A stretch of DNA of 64,000 nt, taken from Ideonella margarita (lineage in GTDB: Bacteria; Pseudomonadota; Gammaproteobacteria; Burkholderiales; Burkholderiaceae_C). Below are positions 34,941 to 44,106 of this stretch, piece by piece; the stretch's first letter is position 1; every line of letters begins with the position of its first letter. The DNA lies in assembly GCF_038066635.1 (NCBI RefSeq), contig NZ_JBBUTI010000006.1, positions 62,001-126,000 of the forward strand. Reading direction: 5' to 3'. Both the position numbers and the translations under genes were made by a program. The notes beneath the pieces were generated by a model. That model was not told the origin of the DNA, made no database searches, and saw only the letters and a program-made list of their open reading frames with translations.

Positions 34941-36116
34941 TCAGCTGGCCGCACGGGCCAGCGTCGGCACGTGGTTGTTGGCCACCACTTCACCAAACGG
35001 GCCGCTCAGGCGCGGCTGGCTGATCTTCTCGCGCAGCGACAGCGGCAGCAGCGGGAACACCAGCTCGGCGAAGCGATAAGCCTCTTCCAGGTGCGGATAG
35101 CCCGACAGCACGAAGTACTCCAGGCCCAGCGCCGCGTATTCCTTGATGCGGTCGGCCACCTGCTGCGGATTGCCCACCAGCGCCGTGCCCGCACCCCCAC
35201 GCACCAGGCCTACGCCGGCCCACAGGTTCGGCGACACCTCCAGCCCTTCGCGGATGTTGTCGCGGTTGAACTTGCCGCCGTGCAGCGCGGCCATGCGGCG
35301 CTGGCCCACCGAATCCATCTTCGAAAAGGTGGCCTGTGCGCGGGCCACGGTGGCTTCGTCGAGGTGTTGCACCAGCTCGGCCGCGGCGTTCCATGCCGCG
35401 TCCTCGGTCTCTCGGACGATCACATGCAGGCGAATGCCGAAGCTCAGCGTGCGGCCGTACTTGGCAGCGCGCGCGCTCACGTCAGCCACCTTGGCGGCCA
35501 CGGCGGCCGGCGGCTCACCCCAGGTCAGGTAGGTGTCCAGCTGCTGTGCAGCCAGGTCATGCGCCTCGGGCGACGAGCCGCCGAAGAACAACTGCGGATA
35601 CGGCTTCTGAAGCGGCGGGTACAGCAGCTTGGCACCTTCCACGCGCAGGTACTTGCCGTCGAAGTCGAGCGACTCACCGGTGTGGCTGCGGGCCAGGATT
35701 TCGCGCCAGATGGTCAGGAACTCGGTGGCTTCGGCATAACGCTCGCCGTGCGGCAGGAACTGGCCGTCACCGGCCAGCTCTGCGGCGTCACCGCCGGTGA
35801 CCAGGTTGATCAGCAGGCGGCCTCCGGACAGGCGGTCGAAGGTGGACGCGATGCGGGCGTACTGGCTCGGCGTGATCAGGCCCGGGCGCAGCGCGACCAG
35901 GAATTTCAGATGGCGCGTGGCATCGATCAGGCTGGAGGCCACGGTCCACGGGTCTTCGCAGGAGCGGCCCGTGGGAATCAGCACACCTTCGTAACCCAGC
36001 GTGTCGGCGGCCACGGCCACCTGCTTGAAGTAGTTGAAGTCGGCGACACGGCCGCCGGTGGCGGTGCCGAGGTAGCGGCTGTCACCGTGCGTGGGGATGA
36101 ACCAGAGGATCTTCAT
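34941..36116 (-). CDS. ssuD: FMNH2-dependent alkanesulfonate monooxygenase SsuD
   Basis: A 391-residue luciferase-fold (TIM-barrel) enzyme with the SsuD pattern: ILWFIPTHGDSRYLG, VAADTLGYEGVLIPTGRSCEDPW, FDRLSGGRLLINLVTGGD and LFFGGSSPEAHDLAAQ. It uses FMNH2 from SsuE to cleave the C-S bond of alkanesulfonates, releasing sulfite and an aldehyde. The gene overlaps the 3' end of a small unknown gene by 35 bp in another frame. Confidence 0.95.
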   Translation of the reverse strand: MKILWFIPTHGDSRYLGTATGGRVADFNYFKQVAVAADTLGYEGVLIPTGRSCEDPWTVASSLIDATRHLKFLVALRPGLITPSQYARIASTFDRLSGGRLLINLVTGGDAAELAGDGQFLPHGERYAEATEFLTIWREILARSHTGESLDFDGKYLRVEGAKLLYPPLQKPYPQLFFGGSSPEAHDLAAQQLDTYLTWGEPPAAVAAKVADVSARAAKYGRTLSFGIRLHVIVRETEDAAWNAAAELVQHLDEATVARAQATFSKMDSVGQRRMAALHGGKFNRDNIREGLEVSPNLWAGVGLVRGGAGTALVGNPQQVADRIKEYAALGLEYFVLSGYPHLEEAYRFAELVFPLLPLSLREKISQPRLSGPFGEVVANNHVPTLARAAS

Positions 36117-36333
36117 GGGGGGGCCTTTGAAGCTTGGAGGATCGGAAGACGGGCGCCAGCGTGGTCGCGACCCGCTCGTTCAGGAACAGTCGCGGTGACT
36201 GCGCATGCGACTGCACATGCGCAGCCACACGGTGCGGCCACCAGCTGGCCGCCGTGATGGCCATGACACGCACCACCGTCTCGCGCGGGCTGAGCCGCGG
36301 TTGAATCTGCTCGGGGGCGGTGGCGACGGTCAT
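36082..36333 (-). CDS. Small unknown protein inside the ssu operon
   Basis: An 83-residue reading frame from the ATG at 36333, 13 bp after the ssuA stop and overlapping the ssuD start by 35 bp. Third codon positions are strongly G/C, like the neighbours, which supports coding. The sequence MTVATAPEQIQPRLSP then RETVVRVMAITAASWWPHRVAAHVQ shows a possible amphipathic helix but no signal peptide or known motif. It fills the whole gap between ssuA and ssuD. It could be a real small operon protein or a translational link; no clear ribosome-binding site is visible. Confidence 0.5.
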   Translation of the reverse strand: MTVATAPEQIQPRLSPRETVVRVMAITAASWWPHRVAAHVQSHAQSPRLFLNERVATTLAPVFRSSKLQRPPHEDPLVHPHAR

Positions 36334-36346
36334 GGCGGGTTGGCTT

Positions 36347-37339
36347 TCAGCGTGCGGCGACGGCCTTGCGCGCACCCGGCAGGGCGTCGGCAATGCGGAC
36401 GGGTTTGGGGATGAGCTTCAGGTCAGCGAAGGTGTCGGCGATCTTCTGCTGCTCGGCGGCAATGGCGGCGGTGATGGGCTGCACATTGAACTGGGCACGG
36501 TGCAGGCTGAGCTTGACGATCTCCACGTCCAGGCCCTGCAGCGGCGCGATCAGCGTGGCGGCTTCATCAAGGTGGGTCTTGAGCCAGCGGCCCTGGGCCA
36601 CGGTGTCTTCAAACAGCGCGTCGATGACCTGCGGGTACTTCTGCGCATAACCGCGCTCGGCCAGGTAGTAGGCGTGGTTGCTCACCACACCGCGGCCGTC
36701 GGCCAGAAGGCGGGCGCCCGACTGCTTTTCAACAGCGGCCAGGAACGGATCCCAGATCACCCAGGCGTCCACCGCACCGCGCTCGAAGGCGGCGCGGGCA
36801 TCGGCCGGCGGCAGGAACACGGGCTGGATGTCGCTGTACTTCAGGCCGGCCTTCTCCAGCGCCTTGACCAGCAGGTAGTGCACGTTCGAGCCCTTGTTCA
36901 AGGCCACCTTGCGGCCCTTGAGTTCGGCCACGCTCTTGATGGGCGAGTCCTTGGGCACGACGATGGCCTCGGCTTCTGGCGAGGCCGGGTCGTTGCCGAT
37001 GTAGACGAAGTTGGCGCCAGCGGCCTGGGCAAAGATCGGGGGCGCTTCACCGACGAAGCCGACATCCACCGAGCCCACGTTCAAGCCTTCCAGCAATTGC
37101 GGGCCGGCCGGGAATTCCACCCACTGCACCGGCACGCCCAGCACCTGCAGGCGCTTTTCCAGCGTGCCCTGGGCCTTCTGCAGCGTCAGCAGGCTGGCCG
37201 ACTTCTGGAAACCGATGCGCAGCGACGCAGGCTTGGCAGCCTGGGCCAGAGCGGACGAGCCGGCCGCCAGCGCCAGGACCGTGCCAACGGCGGCGGCGGT
37301 GATCTGTCGGCGGGTGAAATCAAGCGAGGCGAATTTCAT
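36347..37339 (-). CDS. ssuA: Aliphatic sulfonate-binding periplasmic protein SsuA
   Basis: A 330-residue exported protein with an ARQITAAAVG-type signal (TRRQITAAAVGTVLALAAG). SLRIGFQKSASLLTLQKAQGTLEKRL, VEFPAGPQLLEGLNVGSVDVGFVGEAPPIFAQAA and ALNKGSNVHYLLVKALEKAGL are typical of SsuA/TauA proteins. It captures sulfonates for SsuBC. The start follows AAGG. A 204-bp gap separates it from ssuE and holds no obvious gene or box. Confidence 0.93.
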   Translation of the reverse strand: MKFASLDFTRRQITAAAVGTVLALAAGSSALAQAAKPASLRIGFQKSASLLTLQKAQGTLEKRLQVLGVPVQWVEFPAGPQLLEGLNVGSVDVGFVGEAPPIFAQAAGANFVYIGNDPASPEAEAIVVPKDSPIKSVAELKGRKVALNKGSNVHYLLVKALEKAGLKYSDIQPVFLPPADARAAFERGAVDAWVIWDPFLAAVEKQSGARLLADGRGVVSNHAYYLAERGYAQKYPQVIDALFEDTVAQGRWLKTHLDEAATLIAPLQGLDVEIVKLSLHRAQFNVQPITAAIAAEQQKIADTFADLKLIPKPVRIADALPGARKAVAAR

Positions 37340-37543
37340 GGGGGCACCTTGGAGTCAATGGAGGGAGCAGAAAGAAGAACCAGCCCGGCTGAAAAACTCC
37401 CCCGACGCGACACACCAACCCAGGCTCAAGCCCGGTGATGCAGACACGCCGGGGGATCAACGGTGCCCATCTGCACACCGGAGTCACCAGGCAAAGGAAA
37501 GGGGGGCGCGGAGACGGCGAGCGTCTACCGGCTCAATGCGTGG

Positions 37544-38176
37544 TCAACACGACATTCGCTCAAGCACACCATGGCTCACGGAATGAGCCTGTGGTGCCGT
37601 GACGGCTTCATCGAAGTCATCTGACTTGAGCAACAGCGGCGACAGGGCACGGTCCAGGCGCGCCAGCACCTCGGGCTGCGGCACGCGGCCCAGTCGCTCG
37701 TCCACGTCGAAGTGGGCATCGGTGGCGAAGACGGCGTCCAGCAGCTGGCGCGCGCCCAGTGCACCCAGCACCGGCTTGAGGGCGTAATCAAGCGCCAGCA
37801 GGTGGGCCAGGCTGCCGCCGGTGGCCAGCGGCACGATGCGCTTGCCGCGCAGGCCTTCTTCAGGCAGCAGGTCGAGGAAGGACTTCAGCAGCCCGCTGTA
37901 GGCGGCCTTGTAGATGGGCGTGGCGACCAGCACCACATCGGCTTCGGCCACCTTGGCCAGCGCCGCGACGATCTCGGGATTTTTCCAGTCGGCACCCAGC
38001 AGCGCCTGGGCGGGCAGGTCGCGCACCTCGATGTCGGCAACGCTGGCACCGGCCGCCGTGAGGCGCTGGAGCGCGGCACGCAGAAGCGCGGTGGAGCGCG
38101 ACGGATGCGTCGGGCTGCCGGAGATGCCAACCACCTTCAAGGTGCCGGGACGTAGGGGGGATGCTGCACGGGACAT
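37544..38176 (-). CDS. ssuE: NADPH-dependent FMN reductase SsuE
   Basis: A 210-residue flavodoxin-fold protein with VVGISGSPTHPSRSTALLRAAL, VVLVATPIYKAAYSGLLKSFLDLLPEEGLRGK and LATGGSLAHLLALDYALKPVL. These are diagnostic of SsuE, which supplies FMNH2 to SsuD. It is the first gene of the operon, with a sulfur-type promoter just upstream. The predicted transcription start falls at or next to the ATG at 38176, so either the mRNA is leaderless or translation starts further in, for example near the KVVGISG segment. Confidence 0.92.
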   Translation of the reverse strand: MSRAASPLRPGTLKVVGISGSPTHPSRSTALLRAALQRLTAAGASVADIEVRDLPAQALLGADWKNPEIVAALAKVAEADVVLVATPIYKAAYSGLLKSFLDLLPEEGLRGKRIVPLATGGSLAHLLALDYALKPVLGALGARQLLDAVFATDAHFDVDERLGRVPQPEVLARLDRALSPLLLKSDDFDEAVTAPQAHSVSHGVLERMSC

Positions 38177-38183
38177 GTTTCAC

Positions 38184-38237
38184 ATGTTGGCCCGGCGCCT
38201 CCCGCCCGACAACGAAGCTTTTGCTTGGTGCTTATGC
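38184..38237 (-). promoter_or_regulatory. Sulfur-island promoter element, copy 5 (ssu operon)
   Basis: On the minus strand, GCATAAGC-N13-TTCGTT spans 38237 down to 38211. After a 21-nt gap, CAACAT (38189-38184) is a candidate -10. Spacing is the same as in the four plus-strand copies. Confidence 0.65.
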
Positions 38238-38268
38238 TGTTTTCTTGCGGGGCGCGAGTGCAGACCGA

Positions 38269-39213
38269 TCAGAGCGGCGCCTGGGCCACATCAGCGGGCG
38301 CCGCCTGCGCCTGCTGCACCACATCACGCGCCAGGTGCGGTGCAAAGGTGCTGATGAACTCGTAGGCATACGAGCGCAGCAGGCCGCCGCGACGCACACC
38401 CACGCTGGTGGTGTTCACCTGGAACAGGTGGCGGGCGTCGAGTGCGCGCAGGTGGTTGTCGCGTTCATCGTCAAAGGCGATGGCGGCGATGATGCCCACG
38501 CCCATGCCGAGCTCGACGTAGGTCTTGATCACGTCCGCGTCCATGGCGGTGAGCACCACCTTGGGTGCCAGGCCGGCGCGCTTGAAGGCGTCGTCGATGC
38601 TGCCGCGGCCGGTGAAGCCGGTGTCGTAGGTGATGACCGGGTGCTCGGCCAGGCGCTCGATGGTGAGCTCACCGTCCAGCAGCGCATGGCCCGGTGGCAC
38701 CACCACCACGTGCGTCCAGCGGTAGCAGGGCAGCGCCACCAGGCCGCTGTCATCAGCCAGCGCGTGCGAGGCGATGCCGATGTCGGCGGCGCCGCTGCGC
38801 AGCATCTGGGCGATCTGCGTCGGCGAGCCCTGGTGCAGCTGCAACTGCACCTTGGGGTGGTGGGCCCGGAACTCATGGACCGCTGCCGGCAGCGCGTAGC
38901 GGGCCTGCGAGTGGGTGGCGGCGATGCTAAGCGTGCCGCTGTCACCGAAGCGGAAATCATCGGCCGCACGCTGCAGGTTCTCGGCGTCCAGCAGCAGCTC
39001 TTCAACCCAGGGCAGCACGCGCTCGCCGGGTGGCGTGAGGCCGGTCAGGCGCTTGCCGGCGCGCACGAAGATGTCCACGCCCAGCTCGTCTTCCAGCTCG
39101 CGGATCTGGCGGCTGATGCCGGGCTGCGAGGTGTGCAGCACGCCCGCCACCTCGGTCAGGTTGAAACCACGGCGCACGGTCTCACGCACGGAGCGCAACT
39201 GTTGGAAATTCAT
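38269..39213 (-). CDS. cysB: CysB-family LysR-type sulfur regulator
   Basis: A 314-residue LysR-type protein with the CysB/Cbl N-terminal helix-turn-helix: MNFQQLRSVRETVRRGFNLT, LHTSQPGISRQIRELEDELGV. The effector domain has IAATHSQARYALPAAV, HQGSPTQIAQMLRSGAADIGIAS and ITYDTGFTGRGSIDDAF, all close to CysB. It activates sulfate or sulfonate genes under sulfur limitation, usually with acetylserine or APS-type effectors. It sits 92 bp before ssuE on the same strand and is the obvious candidate to bind the shared promoter element. A Cbl or SsuR role is the alternative. Confidence 0.92.
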   Translation of the reverse strand: MNFQQLRSVRETVRRGFNLTEVAGVLHTSQPGISRQIRELEDELGVDIFVRAGKRLTGLTPPGERVLPWVEELLLDAENLQRAADDFRFGDSGTLSIAATHSQARYALPAAVHEFRAHHPKVQLQLHQGSPTQIAQMLRSGAADIGIASHALADDSGLVALPCYRWTHVVVVPPGHALLDGELTIERLAEHPVITYDTGFTGRGSIDDAFKRAGLAPKVVLTAMDADVIKTYVELGMGVGIIAAIAFDDERDNHLRALDARHLFQVNTTSVGVRRGGLLRSYAYEFISTFAPHLARDVVQQAQAAPADVAQAPL

Positions 39214-39323
39214 CGGAATGCCTGCTGACCGGCGTTGGAAGCAGGTCGTTATGAGATTTCCGCATTATCAAAAGCCGGCGCCCAAGGTTCAACCACCCAT
39301 TTCATTGATGCATGGATGGAAAA

Positions 39324-39331
39324 CGCATAAG
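39324..39331 (+). promoter_or_regulatory. Isolated CGCATAAG box between cysB and the DUF3142 gene
   Basis: One copy of the sulfur-island box, without the KTYGTT partner at 13 bp, in the 239-bp divergent gap. It lies 111 bp from the cysB start. It may be an autoregulatory half-site. Confidence 0.4.
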
Positions 39332-39452
39332 CGACGCGACACCGGCGTGCAGAACCAGCCCTTGGATGAGGGGGCGGCGTGGCCGGGGTGCGTCACCCGG
39401 CTGGTGTACCGTGGCGCCCTCGATGCACTGTGCAACCGCCCTTCACCGCCCC

Positions 39453-40301
39453 ATGGCCCCGCTGCTCACCCGCGGCCGGGTGAGTGCGGCGCTGCTGGCG
39501 AGTCTGGCATTGACGCTGCTGGTGGCGTTGCTGGTGACGCTCGGCCAGTCGTTCGCTGCGCCAGATACCCGCCAACCCGCGCCCCCGGCAGCGCGCCTGA
39601 AAGAACACCCCGCCCTGCGCGCCCTGCCGCCCCGGCTGGCCTGGGCCTGGGAGCGACCGGAAGACCTGCGCTGGCTGCCCGCCGATGCGGGCGTCGCCTG
39701 GCTGCACAGCCGCATCCTGCTGCAAGGCGAGCAAGCGCTGGTGATGCCGCGCGCGCAGCCGATGCAGGTGCGGCCCGAGACGGTGCTGGTGCCCGTCGTG
39801 CACGTGGATGCCTCGGTGCGCCAGCCGCCCGCGCTGACGGCCCCGCAGCGCCAGCGCATCGTGGCGCAGCTGCTGCGTGCCGCCGCACAGGCACCGTCGC
39901 GGGTGGTGCAACTCGATTTCGAGGTGCGCCTGTCGCAACGCGCCTTCCTGGCCGACGTGGTGCGTGCCGCGCGGCAAGCCCTGCCCGCCGATGTGGCGCT
40001 GTCCATCACGGCGCTGGCCTCCTGGTGCGCCAGCGACACCTGGCTGCAGGGCCTGCCGGCGGACGAGATCGTGCCGATGGCCTTCCGCATGTCACGCGAC
40101 AGCGCGGTGCTGCGTGCCCGCCTGCAGACACAAGACGGCCGCTTCACCGCTGAGGGCTGCGGCCGCGCCATCGGCAGTGCCACCGACGAGCCCCTGGCCG
40201 GGCTGCGTGCACCGCGCCACTACGTGTTTTCTCCGCGCCCATGGACCCCCGCCGCCTGGGCCGCGCACCCGTTTGACACGGCACCTGTTGCCGCCGACTG
40301 A
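39453..40301 (+). CDS. DUF3142 family protein
   Basis: A 282-residue protein with an N-terminal membrane anchor or signal (GRVSAALLASLALTLLVALLVTLG). A TIM-barrel-like DUF3142 domain follows: LAWAWERPEDLRWLPADAGVAWLHSRI, VVQLDFEVRLSQRAFLADVVRAARQAL, LSITALASWCASDTWLQGLPADEIVPMAFRM. The family has no assigned function. I start at the ATG giving a normal signal; 39423 is an in-frame alternative. The next gene begins 10 bp later and encodes a large exported protein, so the two probably work together. Confidence 0.82.
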   Translation: MAPLLTRGRVSAALLASLALTLLVALLVTLGQSFAAPDTRQPAPPAARLKEHPALRALPPRLAWAWERPEDLRWLPADAGVAWLHSRILLQGEQALVMPRAQPMQVRPETVLVPVVHVDASVRQPPALTAPQRQRIVAQLLRAAAQAPSRVVQLDFEVRLSQRAFLADVVRAARQALPADVALSITALASWCASDTWLQGLPADEIVPMAFRMSRDSAVLRARLQTQDGRFTAEGCGRAIGSATDEPLAGLRAPRHYVFSPRPWTPAAWAAHPFDTAPVAAD

Positions 40302-40311
40302 AAGCCTGACC

Positions 40312-42630
40312 ATGCGCTTCACCTCTTCCCGACTGGCCCTGCTCGCGGCCTTCGCCACGACACTCGCCACCTCGCTTGCCGTGCTGCCTCAGGCGGCGTT
40401 CGCCAGTGGCGCCGACGGCATGATGGAAAACCCCTTCGTGCCCGAGAACCATGTGCCGTTTCCCGAGATGCCGGCCTATGCCGCGGGCCGCATCGGCGTG
40501 CTGCAAGGCGACTGGTGGCGGCTGCACCATGTGCTGGCCTGGCGAGCCCTGCACGGCCAGACCCTGACGCCAGCGCAGTACGCCGCCCTGAACCAGCAAC
40601 GCTGGCAGGTGGGTGAGCCCCAGATGGGCTACGGCTATTTCTGGAGCGACACCGAGAACGGCGTCGAGGCCTGGAAGAAGGTGCGCAACACGGTGCAACC
40701 GCCGCTGTCCGAGAAGACCCGCATCGACCCGTCCAAGTCGACACCGAGCTACGTCACCTATGTGAACTGCCATGCCGACGCCTTCACCACGGCCGCCCGG
40801 ACGCTGACGGACCGCAAGCAGCGCGGCGATGCCCCAGCACTGCAAGCCTGGGTGGCGGGCCAGGACGCGGTGTTCGCCAACTGCGGAGAAACGCCCACGC
40901 GCAACGCCAACGGCCAGATGCAGCCGGCCGGCGTGATCTGGCCGCCGGCCCTGCCGGCCAAGGCACCGCTGTGGCTGCAGCAGGACCATGCCTATCAAAC
41001 CGCCGCCGCGCTGTTCTACGCCGGCCAGTTCGACCACGCCCGCGAAGCCTTCAAGGCCATCGGCCGCGACAAGGCCTCGCCGTGGCAACCGCTGGGCGAC
41101 TACCTTGCCAGCCGCTGCCTGATCCGCGCTGCCACGCTGATGCCGGTGGCCGACGGCAGCACCGACAAGATCGCGCCCGCCGGCCGCAATCTGCTGCTGA
41201 CCGCCCGCAAGGAATTGCAGGCTCAGGTGGTGAGCTACCCGCCTGCGGCGCGGCTGGTCGGCTGGATCGAGGCCCGGCTGAACCCGACGGAGCGTGTGCT
41301 GGAACTCGGCCGCCAGCTGGCCACCGGCCCGCTCGACACCGCCGCCCGCCGGCAAGGCCTCACCGATTACCTCTGGCTGCTCGACGGCCAGGCCGAGACC
41401 GGCCCGATGGCGCTCTCGCTGTCGCCCGACCCCATGACCAGCTGGATCGGCCTGGTGCAAAGCCCGGTCGATGACGACAAGCAGCGCGCGTCCACCCTGC
41501 AGTCGGCGCGCGGCCGCTTCGAGAAGACCGGCGACCTCGCCTGGCTGCTGCCGCTGCTGATGCAGACCCGCACGCTGGCCGACTTGCAACCCGCCGAGCT
41601 CAAGGCCGTGCAAGCCGTGCCGACCACGTCGCCGGCCTGGCAAACGCTGAACTTCCACCTCGCCCGGCTTCAGCTGGACGCCGGCCAGGGCGTGGCCGCC
41701 GATGCACTGGCCGATCGCGCGCTCGCCGGCCAGGCCGGTGCGCTGTCGATCAGCGGACGCAACCAGTGGCTGCGCCTGAAGCTGGTGAGTGCACGCACGC
41801 TCGACGCCTTTCTCGCCGCCGCGGCGCGCACGCCCGCCCCCGACGCCGAGACCGCCACGCCCATCCCCGATGAAGTCAAGCCGGCGGCTGCGGCCAGCGC
41901 GCCGGTGGCCCCGTTCATCCCGGAAGCCAACGGCGTCGACACCGACTTCCCGCGGCGGCTCTACCACTACATGCCGCTGGCCTTGCTGAAGCAGATGCAC
42001 GCCCGCAAGGACCTGCCGGCCAGCATTCGAGGTCAGCTCGGCGAGAGCATCTTCACCCGCGCCCTGGTGCTGGAGGACTGGCCCACCGCGCTCGGCCTGA
42101 TCGACGAGATGGCGTCCAGCCGCGCCACCACCCGCCACCTTTATGACCGCCTGCGCAACGCGAAGACGCTGGAGGCCCAGCGTGTGGCCGCCACGCTGCT
42201 GCTGGTCAACACACCCGAGCTGAGCCCCCGCGCCGTGCAGCCCGGCGGGCAATCGCTGTACTGGGGCTGCCGGGATTACGGCGGCCCATGGGATGTGGAC
42301 CAGCTGGGCATGTTGGCACCGCAGTTCCTCAGCCCCGCACAGCTGCAGCAGGCCCGGCGCGAACAGGAGCGACTGACGGCCCTGCCCATCCGCACCGAGT
42401 GGCTGGCCGATCGACTGCTGCCCTGGGCCGCCAGCAACCAGGCCGATGCCGAAGCGCCCAAGGCGCTGCACTTCCTGGTGGCCAGCACGCGCATGGAATG
42501 CCCCGGTGGCCCGGCGCAGGAGCGGCGTGCGGGCACGCCCGAGCCCACCCATTCACGCGACGCTTTCCGCCTGTTGCACAAGCGCTGGCCCGGCAGTGAA
42601 TGGGCCGCCAAGACCAAGTACTGGTTTTGA
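40312..42630 (+). CDS. Large exported protein of unknown function, paired with DUF3142
   Basis: A 772-residue protein with a clean signal peptide (LALLAAFATTLATSLAVLPQAAFA). The mature start MMENPFVPENHVPFPEMPAYAAGRIGVL is followed by a mostly helical body with repeat-like pairs such as HAYQTAAALFYAGQFDHAREAFKAIG, which resembles a tetratricopeptide unit. Cysteines are few (YVNCHADAF, FANCGETP, YWGCRDYGG). I recognise no catalytic motif. Placement 10 bp after a DUF3142 gene suggests a conserved two-gene unit, perhaps handling an envelope glycan or other surface substrate; that is a guess. Confidence 0.8.
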   Translation: MRFTSSRLALLAAFATTLATSLAVLPQAAFASGADGMMENPFVPENHVPFPEMPAYAAGRIGVLQGDWWRLHHVLAWRALHGQTLTPAQYAALNQQRWQVGEPQMGYGYFWSDTENGVEAWKKVRNTVQPPLSEKTRIDPSKSTPSYVTYVNCHADAFTTAARTLTDRKQRGDAPALQAWVAGQDAVFANCGETPTRNANGQMQPAGVIWPPALPAKAPLWLQQDHAYQTAAALFYAGQFDHAREAFKAIGRDKASPWQPLGDYLASRCLIRAATLMPVADGSTDKIAPAGRNLLLTARKELQAQVVSYPPAARLVGWIEARLNPTERVLELGRQLATGPLDTAARRQGLTDYLWLLDGQAETGPMALSLSPDPMTSWIGLVQSPVDDDKQRASTLQSARGRFEKTGDLAWLLPLLMQTRTLADLQPAELKAVQAVPTTSPAWQTLNFHLARLQLDAGQGVAADALADRALAGQAGALSISGRNQWLRLKLVSARTLDAFLAAAARTPAPDAETATPIPDEVKPAAAASAPVAPFIPEANGVDTDFPRRLYHYMPLALLKQMHARKDLPASIRGQLGESIFTRALVLEDWPTALGLIDEMASSRATTRHLYDRLRNAKTLEAQRVAATLLLVNTPELSPRAVQPGGQSLYWGCRDYGGPWDVDQLGMLAPQFLSPAQLQQARREQERLTALPIRTEWLADRLLPWAASNQADAEAPKALHFLVASTRMECPGGPAQERRAGTPEPTHSRDAFRLLHKRWPGSEWAAKTKYWF

Positions 42631-42776
42631 AACTGGGGGGCAATTTCAGGGCTGTCACGGGAACGAGGTATAAACCACCCTCGACACCCGCGTGCGTTCG
42701 GCACGTGGACGGCTGGTTCACAAGGCCAGCCGCAGTTCGAAGGGAATGTCAGGCCCGTGTCCTGACTGGAGTCCAA

Positions 42777-43115
42777 ATGCGAGATCGCAGTGTTCCCCTG
42801 GCCATCATGCTGGCGGGTCTGGCAGGTTGCCAGTCCATGCCGGAAGATGCGCCCGCCGCCTCGTCCGAGGTGGTGTCCGTTTATGCATCGCCCTTCGATG
42901 CAGCCACGGTGGCCGCCGGCCGCTTCGGCGCGGTGCCTGTGGCGTCCGCCAGCAAGCGTGACCTCGAAGCCGCCACCCAATGCCCTGACGCCGCGTCCAG
43001 CCACAACCAGGCGGCCACCTGCGTGCGCACCCGCACCGGGACGATGGGCTGGGTGCCTTCGCAGGTGCACCGCCTGAACCTGCCGGTGCTGCACCAGGCC
43101 AGCTCGGGCAGCTGA
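42777..43115 (+). CDS. Small lipoprotein of unknown function
   Basis: A 112-residue protein starting 7 nt after GGAG. The signal ends in a lipobox LAGLAGC, with the lipidated Cys at about residue 18. The mature part has a possible disulfide pair (TQCPDAASSHNQAATCVRT) and a WVPSQVHRLNLPVL end, which hints at an SH3-like or inhibitor-like fold. No family is recognised. It is alone between the DUF3142 pair and psd. Confidence 0.72.
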   Translation: MRDRSVPLAIMLAGLAGCQSMPEDAPAASSEVVSVYASPFDAATVAAGRFGAVPVASASKRDLEAATQCPDAASSHNQAATCVRTRTGTMGWVPSQVHRLNLPVLHQASSGS

Positions 43116-43163
43116 AGCACCACCCGGCCGGCCGAGTTCCCTCGGCGGCCGTCAAAGGGCGAC

Positions 43164-44048
43164 CTACGCCCCACCCTCCGGCAGCCGCATCAGCGCCTGC
43201 CCCGCCCGCACCGTCACCCCCGTGGCCACACCCGGCGCCAGCGTGAAGCCCTTGGGCGCGAACACGATGATGGTCGAGCCGTGCTGGAACCAACCCAGCT
43301 CCTGCCCCTTGGTCATCGGCACCTCGCACGGCAACTCGTTCGGCCCGCCGTAGCGGTGGTGCAGCAACAGGTCGGGCGCATGCAGGCGCAGGCTGGCCAC
43401 CAGGATGGCCGCCACCGGCACCAGTGCCACCGGATGCCCGCTGCCCGCCAGTTGCAGATGCAGGCTGGCGCGCTCGTTGCGGCAGAACAGGCGCTCCACC
43501 CGTTTCAGCGCAATCGGATTGACGTTCCAGGTGTCGCCCGCGATGTGGGTGACATGCCGCAGCACCGCATCATGCGGCGCATGGAAGCGGTGGTACATCG
43601 ACGCTGTGAGCCGCAGCGTCACGTAACAACCGTCTTCATAGGGGCGCGCGGCCGCCTCGCTGCCGAACAGGTCTGACAAGCTGTACGGAAAACCCTTGGC
43701 CTGCCAGAGCCGCTGGCCCTCCACCGCGCCGCACTCCCCGACGATGCCGTCGCTGGGGCTGGCCAGTACCTCGGCGCTCTGATCAACCGGGCGGGCACCG
43801 GGTTTCAACTCGCGCACGAAGCAATCGTGCAGGCTCTCGAAGCGGGTCTTGCGGGCCTCGCTCAGATCGAGGTCGGAAAACATCCGCCATGCGCCGATCG
43901 AGACACGCGCCACCCAGGGATGGCGGATCTGGCTGAAGCGCCCGACGAAGCGGGTCACGGCCAGACGCGGAATGCGGTTGGTGAGCAGGAAGTTGAGGTC
44001 TTCCTGGAGCAGCAGGCGATCACGCCATTTTTTCAATGTCATCAGCAT
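43164..44048 (-). CDS. psd: Phosphatidylserine decarboxylase
   Basis: A 294-residue protein of the Psd family: LHDCFVRELKPGARPVDQSAEVLASPSDGIVGECG, YVTLRLTASMYHRFHAPHDAVL and the autocleavage site WFQHGSTIIVFAP (LGST-type, with Gly-Ser). Cleavage at GS gives the pyruvoyl Ser needed to turn phosphatidylserine into phosphatidylethanolamine at the inner membrane. The Leu of LGST is replaced by His. It is divergent, by 58 bp, from a membrane-anchored aminotransferase. Whether this is the housekeeping enzyme or a second specialised copy cannot be told from the window. Confidence 0.9.
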   Translation of the reverse strand: MLMTLKKWRDRLLLQEDLNFLLTNRIPRLAVTRFVGRFSQIRHPWVARVSIGAWRMFSDLDLSEARKTRFESLHDCFVRELKPGARPVDQSAEVLASPSDGIVGECGAVEGQRLWQAKGFPYSLSDLFGSEAAARPYEDGCYVTLRLTASMYHRFHAPHDAVLRHVTHIAGDTWNVNPIALKRVERLFCRNERASLHLQLAGSGHPVALVPVAAILVASLRLHAPDLLLHHRYGGPNELPCEVPMTKGQELGWFQHGSTIIVFAPKGFTLAPGVATGVTVRAGQALMRLPEGGA

Positions 44049-44106
44049 GTCAAAGGCCTGACGCAAAGATGCGGTTTGTTGTCACAGCCACGAAGGCACC
44101 TTTCCC

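Noticed and set aside
40144..42552. An 802-codon minus-strand frame opposite the large exported protein
   Set aside because: The plus strand has a clean signal peptide and normal composition; the antisense translation is Gly/Arg/Gln-rich and lacks motifs.
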